64,000 nucleotides of DNA from Pterobdella sp. o SKG-2022 (taxonomy: Eukaryota; Annelida; Clitellata; Hirudinida; Piscicolidae), in NCBI GenBank assembly GCA_964035795.1, contig OZ038324.1, positions 1,469,779-1,533,778 on the forward strand. The letters run 5' to 3'. Shown here piece by piece: positions 54,180-64,000 of this stretch. The notes under the pieces are model-generated. The model was not told the origin of the DNA. It did no database searches and saw only the letters and a list, made by a program, of their open reading frames with translations. Made by a program: the position numbers and the translations under genes. Position 1 is the stretch's first letter. Each line of letters opens with the position of its first letter.

Positions 54180-56430
54180 ATGAATTGGATTGAAGTTTAT
54201 AAGCTAAACGAATGTTTGCAAGTGTTTTCATTGTTGGTTGCTTTCATGATCTTGGCTGTCTTTGGCCATCGCAAAACGTGGATCAGCACCGACTCCATTA
54301 TTCTTTTCCTTATTGGATTTGCTTATGCTGCCCTTCCCAAGCATCTCATTAAGATCCAGGTTTCATTTCTTGAAACGAGTTTTCATTTATACTTATAAGT
54401 TCATGAGAATTTTAAATAGCTAAATTATAATCATTTAATGGACTCTTTCATTAAAAAAATTCACTAAGATTTCTCAATGAAATTGATGGACAGACAGTAG
54501 AAGGAGGCAGCGCCTTGGAGGACATGATAGCCCGTTATGTGGGCATCGTCCTCATTTGTTGTGGACTGTGTGTCGTGCGATCCAAGGATTCCCCTGACTC
54601 TCGAGTTGCCAAAAACACTCTTGTTTCCCGTCTTTTTGTGTGTTAATATTCCATTTTTTTATTGCTTATGCTTCTATTATAGTGTTTTTTAGATTCCATA
54701 AGTTTCACCTCAGTTAATATTAACTAATCTTTTTAAAATTCATGTTTTGGATAAAAATGATTTGTATGATCATCACTCCCAGACAAGCTCAGTGTTGTTG
54801 TTGTTACAACTAATGTCCTATATCAACATCAAAGCTATAAAAAAAACTCAGAGTACCAAACCACCAAGCAAACAAAATGACAAAAACAAAGTGATAAACT
54901 TTGAATGGTCTGAGCAGGTGGCTTCATTGGAATTTTTCAAATCATTCATTTCAACATATACTTTTGATCAATCATAGTTAAAAAATTATGTCCTTAAACC
55001 AAACTCCATCATTTTCTATTTTTGTTTTGGATTTTCAAATATTTTTTCTTTCATTACTTTTACTGTCACTAAAGTATCATATTTGTTACTTTATTTTGAA
55101 ACCCTTGATGAAAAGAAGAGGCTATAAAAAGGATTTGATTGATTGATTGATTGATATTTTGTAATGGATTTGATAATAACCAACATCATAAACACCTAAC
55201 ACCACTTCTTTCCAGATCCTGCAGTTGGAAATGATTGCCACTTTTTTGTGGATGCTAGGCAACCTCATCCATCTTCTTCGACATTGTCACACCAACCAAC
55301 CACATCCATCAAATACCCCTAACCAATCATCTCAATTTGATTTAAATTCCAGCAGCCAATCAAAGGATGTAATTTCAAATTCTTTTGACCAATCAAGAGA
55401 TTCAATTTCGAGGCATTTATACATAGATTCTATATTGGAGGTGTTGAGTGCTGTCTTCTTGATGGCATTTCCTGCCAAAGTTGCCCTCATTTTTGTTTGT
55501 TTCTTTTTCCATATTCTCCCTCATTAAAAAAATTTCCCATCTTTTTTTTTTCATTATTGTTATAAGATACATAGATTTTGAATTTAAAATGTCAACTTCA
55601 AATTTATTGTTGCTTCCAAATGACACCACAGTCCCCAAAGAAGACAAACAAGGTGCTACTACACCTACTCCGAACCATCGCTTCCTTCAAGGTTGTCCAT
55701 ATCAAAGGACTGTTTAATCATCTTAAAAGCAATATTACATTAGTCTTAAACTAGTTTATTCAAACCCCATACAACCCTAAAGTTGATTTTTTGCTTTTAA
55801 ATACTGCCAATTTTTTCAACATCCACTTCAGTTGGGTTTTGGAGTGCAGTCATTGCAGGCGACCATGTTTCAGAGACATTATGACCAACGGGATGTCTTC
55901 TTCATCAGGCTTTTTGTATGTGTTTGTTTGTCTATTTTTATGCATATTATTTGTTTGGTATTTATGTTAGTTGTTAGTAGATCCATTTCACATACAAATT
56001 AACACACAGAACGCTCTGTTAGGCACATGTTATTTTGGCTTGCTGGTGTACCTCAAACAGGTATGCTAATGTCTTCTTTACTTGCAGTTGTTGAGCGCTT
56101 TTGCTGTAATAATTCTTTATTTAAAACACTCAAAATGACAGTAAATCTTGAATCAAAATATTAATCGAGGCTCTTGGAGAAGCCTAAATAAAAATAAATA
56201 TTTTAAATAGAATTTTTCAATTATTTTTAAATGACATTTAGAATTTAACATATCTGAATGTTAGTTGAAAATCAACCTTTTTTGACCAGTACTAACGTAA
56301 CAAAATGTGGCAACAGATAGAGTGGCAAGCGTTCATAGTGATGGCGGCAGTCCACGTGCCAGGGTGGTTGAATGCTGTGGTGGGTGGCTTGTACCCTTTG
56401 AAACAGCACATAAAGCTGAGGACTGACTAA
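54180..56430 (+). CDS. Multi-pass membrane protein, unrecognised family
   Basis: Six exons: 54180-54359, 54494-54637, 55216-55479, 55832-55915, 56010-56060 and 56317-56430. All introns are GT-AG and all junctions fall between codons; the joined frame is 278 residues. Hydrophobic segments lie near residues 13-30, 37-53, 72-88, 105-126, 175-195, 220-240 and 246-265, so about seven membrane spans. Two halves look alike: DSIILFLIGFAYAALPKHL and DSILEVLSAVFLMAFPAKL are followed by a loop, a (I/F)xRLF-type stretch and another span, suggesting an internal duplication. Between them is a polar Ser/Asn/Gln-rich loop (about 128-170). The second intron contains the 3' tip of an RTE-like LINE. AATAAA lies near 56680. 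I do not recognise the family; a small transporter or a membrane scaffold are both possible. Confidence 0.8.
55093..55155 (+). mobile_element. 5'-truncated RTE-like LINE tail
   Basis: GGCTATAAAAAGGATTTGAT followed by four GATT units matches the 3' end of the LINE at 43390-45650. It lies in an intron of the membrane protein gene. Confidence 0.75.
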
Positions 56431-56729
56431 CCTTGATGCATCTGCCTAAATTTGGCCCCTCGAAGATCTCATTTGTATTATTGTGACTGATGATTGTCAG
56501 TTGCTATATTCTCACTTATATTCTCATTGCTTTTTATTCTTTGTAGTCATTGATATCCAGGATTTGATGTAATTTCGGCTTTTAATTATTTTTTGTGTGT
56601 TTGTTCATAGTTTGATGTATGCATTTTTAGGAGCAGTAGCTATTTGTTATTTGTTTTTCCTCTAGTCATATCCCTTTTCAATAAAATCTCTACAATCTTG
56701 TCACAACATTTCTAAATTTGAATACTTAT

Positions 56730-57500
56730 GGCTTCGTACTTCGTGTACTACACTATGGGGTTTTTGGACGGCCTCTTGCTTTTGCCATCATGTGGTTTCC
56801 AGTACATGGCTATCTTTCCAGTTGGTTCATCGGGTAGACGCATTGTGTCGCCAGCTAACTTGACACGGCGCTCAGTTACTGTTTTTTGAAACTTGTGTGA
56901 CTAGGCTCGTTGCAAATCTGGTCGCGCCAAGACACACGCATAACTTTCGATAAAAAACGTTGGCGAAAGGCGCTTGTCTATTTTTTCATGCTTCTCCATG
57001 TCAAGGTCGCAGTTTTTATTTTTCGCTTAAACACTTCCAAAATAGGTGAAGCAGTTGATTCCTTGTAGATTTATATTGACTTGGCTCGTTGAATTTCATC
57101 ATTGGATTTTTTGAATAAATTATCAGTCCAATCTTTTTTGCTTTCGTTTGCGGGGTGGTAGTTATCATCTACAGATCATTGACGTCATCAGAGATCAAAG
57201 CGATTACCGGCAGAATCTGAGTCTTTCAATCTTGTATGACCTTTCCAGCAGATTCCATGGCCAGGTTTAAGTGCACGTTTTATAAAAAAGTCGAGTGCTA
57301 GCAGGAAAAATAATGAAGAAAGTATACAGCTTTGTCACACTCCAGCAATAGCGTCGAAGAACTCAGTTGTGCTAGTTTCTGTTCGTACACAGCATTTTAA
57401 GTTTGCATACAACGCCTTGGAGGAACCCATAAAGCTCTTAGGAATTCAGATGAACGAACAATATTCCACAAAGATTCGCTATGTACACTGATTGTTGTAT
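56730..57500 (-). mobile_element. RTE-like LINE relic
   Basis: Reverse strand, across shifts: a block like AGV-Q-CILSSLFFLLALDFFIK (reverse transcriptase block 5 with neighbours), LLHLFWKC and, at the end, MRLPDEPTGKIAMYWKPHDG. Order and spacing match the reverse-transcriptase to C-terminus region of RTE-like LINEs. GC content is higher than its surroundings. Confidence 0.65.
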
Positions 57501-57849
57501 GGTTTTTTTTAAAGCGATAACTTTTTTTGACTAAATGTTCAAAAAATTGTTATTTCACGATCAAAAACTTTAATCGACTAGAAAAACGATTTTTTTTGTA
57601 AATTTTAGTTAGCTTATCAAGTATAAAAATTTAAATAAAAATAAATGATTTTTTGATAAGCGTTTTCGTAATAAACTAATTTAGTTATTTTTTTATCTTA
57701 CTTTGCCCATGAAAATCATCATTTTTTGTATAATTAATTATCAAAAATTATTGTTTTCAAAATTTTCCAAGTAAGATTCTGATTAATCAATTGATGAAGT
57801 TTTGTTAGTAGCAAAAAATCTTCTCAGTTCTTTGAAAATAGACTGCTAT

Positions 57850-57899
57850 GTATTCTTTGTTGCTTTGTTTTTCTTTTTCCTTGCGTTAATTCTTCAATC
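57850..57899 (+). promoter_or_regulatory. Pyrimidine-rich 5' leader of RpS15 (TOP-like)
   Basis: TTTGTTTTTCTTTTTCCTTG lies just before the ATG. Oligopyrimidine starts are typical of ribosomal protein mRNAs and link their translation to growth control; the exact start site is not known. Confidence 0.5.
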
Positions 57900-59365
<1,466 letters not shown>

Positions 59366-59383
59366 TCATACCTGCTTGTGATC

Positions 59384-59389
59384 AATAAA
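59384..59389 (+). terminator. Polyadenylation signal of RpS15
   Basis: AATAAA 19 bases after the stop codon. Confidence 0.7.
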
Positions 59390-59559
59390 ATATACCCCCT
59401 GTGTCTGCTCTTTTTTCTTATATATATGTATGGATAACTATACTTAATTGAAGATTTGGTCCATCAAAAATGAATTTTATATTCAAGTTTGGTTCTGAAT
59501 CCTAAAGATTTATTTAAGCCTGTGTGAAGCGGTTTGATGCAAAAAAGTCAATGTAAGTC

Positions 59560-59735
59560 CGTATAGCTCGGTGGTAGAGCATTAGACTAATCACCGCGTG
59601 GGCCGACATTAAGTATGCAACGAATAACGCCCTGTGAAACATCTTTTGAGCTAATGAAACTCCAATATGGAGCGACTAAGGGTCGATATATAAAAAAGTT
59701 AGCTTCGCGATCTCATGATGCACCTTTTGAATATT
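59560..59735 (+). mobile_element. Degenerate tRNA-derived SINE
   Basis: ATAGCTCGGTGGTAGAGCAT, GACTAATC and CCGCGTGGGCCGACATTAAG match the family at 1636-1808 and 22330, but the whole B-box region (GGGTTCGA) is deleted. Not a tRNA gene. Confidence 0.65.
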
Positions 59736-59739
59736 TAGT

Positions 59740-62360
59740 ATTGTTGTTTTGAAAGAGGTACTTTTAGTAAAAACCTTAATCAGTTACAACATTCAAAATT
59801 ACATATTAAGGCGTTGGAGGGTTTGTTCTCTAGTTGCAATTCACGGGTCTTTGCTGCTTGCATGCCTCGAATGAGCAATGTTAAAATGATCTATTTCAAT
59901 AATGTATTAAATGAAGTAGAAAAACCCCAATAACACAATAGTACATGAAAATACTTGTTTCATCAAGCCAACTAATATAAGGTGCTTTTCCTTGAAAATG
60001 TTCATAGCGAGAAAAAGAGAAGCTGAAAGCTTGCAGTGATGCGTTATTGGTGGTGCAGATGATTGTCATGGGTGTTATGGCAAGTATTTTCTGCGCTCGA
60101 ATGCTTTTAATCATTCCTTGTTGCCAATCCCGCGAGAGTGCTGTGTGCTTGAGATGTTTAATAAAGGTAACATGGATGGAAAATCTTTGAGAAGTCAAAC
60201 TCAAATATTTACAAATATGCCTCGCATGGTGTTTCTAAGCTAATTTAGAGCAGTACCATCATTTTTATTAATAATATTATTAGTATTCTTATTTTTATTA
60301 TAAGTATAGTAGTAGTAGTTGTTGTTAGAGACAGGCAATCGATTGGCACCCATAACAACTTCAAGCATCTCAAGCGTGTATATTCGTGTATTGTCAATTC
60401 TAAATAATGATCGTAAATAATGTTTAAAAGCATAAAAAAATCAATATTGTTATAATCTTTAAGGAATGCACGTGGAGTTCCATCTTATCTCATCTGCTCC
60501 AATCTGTTCAATTTTTCACTCACATAAATAATCATTATTCACGTAAACAATTTTTTCCATCCCATTTTGATCATTGCACATCAGTATGTAAATACTACAC
60601 GTGTGCATTTTAAATATGAACAGTGAAAAACACACAAACACATGCACACACATTTCATAGCTCACATGTTATGAGTTGATTGTCAAGCTAATACGGCATC
60701 TCATTTGTTCATTCTTCAAAACAACCACAAAAATAAAAAACTACAATAATAACATAAATAGAATCTCAATCAGATTAAATTTGTAACAGTTTTTTTCTTT
60801 GAAAAATGTTTGAAGCTGTTTTCAAAAATTAATTCATTTTAAGCTGCCTGTTATTTTTCGTTTTAAACATTTATGGTGGAAAAAGGAGCAAACCGACACA
60901 AAATCGATATCAATTAGAAAGAGCAAAATGGAGCGGCAAACACGAGCGATAAATACCACAAAACTTTTTTAATTAAACAAAACAAGCACTTCCGCTTTTC
61001 ATTGAGTTTTTGTCTTGCAACATTTTTATTTGCAAGTATTTCCGCCCTAAGATCATTTTGACCTGTCATGGCCTGCCAATGAAATTTTAGTCGATACAAC
61101 TACGAATGAAAAAACTACAAAGATCATAAAATTGAACGAAAATAAATGGTAAACGGAAAAGGAAGAAAAAAGATGTGTTATGACGACGGAAGGATGTGCA
61201 TTGGAGAGATAAGAATTGTTTTGCTAATTTGCTTTCACAATAAGAAAAAAATTCTTAATTTCCCATTTTTTTAAAGCTTATATGAAAACATATTATAAAA
61301 TGAAGATGATTTTAATAATAATAAAAATTATAGGAGTATAAAAAATTATAAACAATAGTAAGTAAACAATGAAATAATCAAATAGCCAAACAACCGTAAA
61401 AAACAATAAAAATAAATAAAAACAATAACAATAAATAAAAACAATAAATGTAAGAAATCAGAGGAGGAAACAGATGCGAGATAAAATCAGGCGCATGTGC
61501 CTGAATCTTTTATTATTATTTGTTTTTCTTATTAATATTATTATTTGTTTTTCTTATTAATTTTTCAAATCCCATTCTTTCTATTGTTTATAATAGTTTT
61601 TTTCAGTCTTATTGGTTAATGTTCTCCACTAATTAATCACTATTTTGATATACTGCTATTTATTCCATTTGTTTTTCTCATGCAACCTTCATTCTATTTG
61701 CTCCCGAATACGAACATTTATATATTTTTTCAGACTCAGTAGTTCTATCTAACTATCGCAGACCGATAATTAATAGATTTTCAGAAATTATTTTTTATAT
61801 AACATTCATTTTGTCCGATTCAATCATTTGGCCCGATTTTTCCAGCTTCGTCTTCTTCATCATCATTTTTTTTCCATCTTTATCATTTTGTATCGCTATC
61901 TTGGTTGCCATTTCAAAATTATAATGTTCATCCTCTCCTCGTTTGTTGTTGTCTTTTTAATTTTTTTATGTTTCAACTCAAAAGTTTTTTTCAGATTCAT
62001 CGGACTTGAAAACATCAAATAAACTGAGTACAATCAACTAGGATTGCATAACTACCACTGTATGTTTGGTGTGACTGAAGATGCTTGCTTTTGGTGTTTA
62101 TTGAGATGAAAACATTTGAAACAGCCATGGTACACACGTTGGAGGTGTGTCTCAATAATTTGATTGGCACCTCCCACCAATCCTCTTAACTACCTCTCCA
62201 ACAAAAACTAACATTGCGTTTATTGATCATTCTAAACTTTTGTTAATTTACAGCAGATGAGTTTTAAATGGTAAAAACTGCATTGTAACAACAACAACAT
62301 TCTTAACCACACACACACATACACTTGTGCATCATGAGACAGGGGCTCACAAATACACAC
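59740..62360. other. Intergenic and 3'-flanking DNA, simple repeats
   Basis: A 102-codon reverse frame at 59896-60204 has no recognised motif. There are (ATT)n-like and (AGT)n-like stretches at 60265-60330 and 61330-61560, and AC-rich runs toward 62330. No gene supported. Confidence 0.4.
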
Positions 62361-62363
62361 ACA

Positions 62364-64000
62364 TCACACATGTGAAGTCATATGCCTGGTCAAATGGTGT
62401 CTCTCTCTGAAAGGCTCCCCACACACAAGACACCTCAACTTTTCAGCGGTCCTTCCTGTCCCTGCCGAACAATGCTTGCGTTTGTGTTGGCATCTGTGGT
62501 GTGCGTATGTGCTAAAGTAAGTGCCAGAAAATAGACTCGGTTGAGTTTAGAGTATTTGAAATGAATTTTTTTGTTGAAAAATTTTCAAAAATTATTGAGT
62601 GCTGCTTCAATGACGTAAGTTTATATATAAAACTGATATTTGATGACTTCGAATCTGCATACAATGACGTCTAAGCGATCGGGGAAAAAAAGTTGATATG
62701 TGGAAAGTAATCTTGAAAGTATAAAATAAATTATTTCAACATCCACGAAAATCAAATTTTTTAAACTCGAAAAAAATAGCAAAGGTATTGTTGAAAACGG
62801 GATCTTCATGGTACACGAATTTTAAAATTTTGACCAAAGCATAAAAATAGATTTTTAAAAATTAGATAGATCTCAAAGTGTTCATATCACGTTTGCACCA
62901 GAGTGGAAGGTGCTGGTTGAGTCAGTCACAATGGCAAGTGCACTTCAACAGTGGCATGTAAATAATGCCATGAGGATTTGAATGACAAGAGATCCACAAA
63001 CGCACTATTTGAGTATTTCCTAAACTACACTCACATTTTTTCGTAATAGAATAATAAAAAAATGCGTATATCAAACAGCTTAACTTTGTGTCATTTGATT
63101 TATTTGTTTAGGTTTCAAGTCATAGTTTTATCACAACTCACCATGCCACCCTCACCATACCACACCACACATCTACTCTATTTCTCACAACATATCTAAT
63201 TTACACTTCATGCCTCACTTCACCACAACCATCCAACCATACCTCGCCCACTATACCAAACTCCACCCTACCTCACCACTCACCTCATATGGTACACCAG
63301 GTCAGATGTCATTCTGAATGAAACATTACATTTTGCACACCAGTTTTCTGTCAGATTCAACGCCAAAAGACCTCCTGTCTGTCTATTTCTGTATGTTTCT
63401 ATGTCTGTTTTGTTTTCTGCTTGTCTGTCGGTGTGCATGTGAGCTTGGTTTTGTGCTCTTACCCTCGTATGCACCACATTGTAAGGTAACTTATTGTTGT
63501 AGTAGTTGTAGTTGTTATTCACCAAGTAGTTATTGTTGTTTTGTTGAATATTTTTTCCTTGTTGTGATGTGTGTTTGTCCGCAGGAATGGATGTGTCTTT
63601 GTCTGTGTGCATGAATGTTTGTTTCTCAGCATGCATTTTTTTGGATCCATACCAGTTAGAGAAGAAAGGGTAGAGAAAGGAAGGAGAGTGCTTGGAAATG
63701 TTTTCTAGAGGTGGTGTTTGTTCTATGTACTTCCTTCTTTCCGAGGTTTTCGATTTCAAATTCTCAATTACATCATCATCGTCATCATCACCCTCGTCAT
63801 CGTCTTCCCCATCATCATCTTCATCATATTTTGAATTATTATTATCATTTCTGACAACATCATTACCTTCACCATTATTACCTCTGTCCATGTTATTCCC
63901 TATATTTATATTGTTTTCATCATCTCTGTTATTATCGTCTTTTTTATTAATGTTGCTGCGACATTTTGAAATAAAATCTTCTTCTTCATCATTTTCATTC
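62364..64000 (-). CDS. PRDM8-like zinc-finger protein, 3' part (runs off the window)
   Basis: Two minus-strand exons: one from beyond 64000 to 63284, and 62511-62364 with the stop. The upstream exon is open to the window edge. It holds an acidic tract (DDDGEDDDEGDDDDDD), an Asn-rich stretch and a first C2H2 finger WCAKCNVSFRMTSDLVYHM. After a GTGAGT donor the last exon gives a basic linker and LRCLVCGEPFRERHHLTRHM-TSH, a CxxC-12-HxxxH finger. The pair WCAKC..SFR.TSDLV.HM and F.ERHHL.RHMTSH is, as I recall, the C-terminal signature of PRDM8/ZNF488-type nuclear repressors, which act in neural development. The PR/SET domain would lie outside the window. The acidic and Asn-rich inserts are not typical of the vertebrate protein. 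Confidence 0.82.

Noticed and set aside
60265..60330. Trinucleotide-rich stretch as a coding repeat
   Set aside because: No supporting open frame or splice structure; simple sequence only.
63318..63614. 98-codon frame on the plus strand with Cys-rich hydrophobic sequence
   Set aside because: Complement of the PRDM8-like exon; its composition reflects the His/Thr/Asn tract on the other strand.

Overview
This window looks like nuclear DNA from an invertebrate animal. It is AT-rich, its genes have several short GT-AG introns, a ribosomal protein gene is split by introns, and there is a PRDM8-type zinc-finger gene. Most of the rest is decayed retroelement sequence of animal types: Penelope-like elements, RTE-like and CR1/L2/Jockey-like LINEs, a pogo/Tigger relic and a tRNA-derived SINE. 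I could not place the phylum from the sequence.

Layout: 0-16 kb is almost wholly mobile-element debris: a Penelope-like element with 192-bp inverted flanks (989-3501), RTE-like LINE pieces (3.8-7.6 kb), a second Penelope-like 3' end (8.6-9.2 kb), a long CR1/L2-like LINE (10.4-13.1 kb) and a third Penelope-like remnant between direct repeats (13.99-15.12 kb). From 16 to 48.4 kb a family of five alpha-carbonic-anhydrase-like genes lies on the minus strand: A 16272-17451 (pseudogene), B 21332-24688, C 27627-29091, D 38194-39411 (probably broken) and E 47063-48316. They share a seven-exon plan, a secretion signal, a TATA box about 85-100 bp before the ATG, and conserved upstream blocks. The spaces between them hold LINE, pogo and non-autonomous elements. 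48.9-53.4 kb is again LINE debris with two nested copies of a 270-410 bp transposon. From 54 kb three ordinary genes appear: an unrecognised multi-pass membrane protein (54180-56430, +), ribosomal protein S15 (57900-59365, +) and the 3' part of a PRDM8-like gene (62364 to beyond 64000, -).

Main points of interest. (1) The carbonic-anhydrase-like proteins keep the fold signature and the secreted-type cysteine pair, but all of them lack two of the three zinc-binding histidines. They look like a locally expanded set of secreted proteins that are no longer enzymes. (2) A hammerhead-ribozyme-like motif, with a stem II that changes in a paired fashion, occurs at about a dozen sites, including the flanks of Penelope-like elements. 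(3) A non-autonomous element without obvious terminal inverted repeats makes 10-11 bp target duplications; one copy sits inside a SINE, which itself sits inside an intron of gene B. (4) A ~530 bp near-complete palindrome lies in that same intron.

All exon structures were read by eye from splice signals, frame and similarity between copies. Names rest on remembered family motifs, not on database searches.
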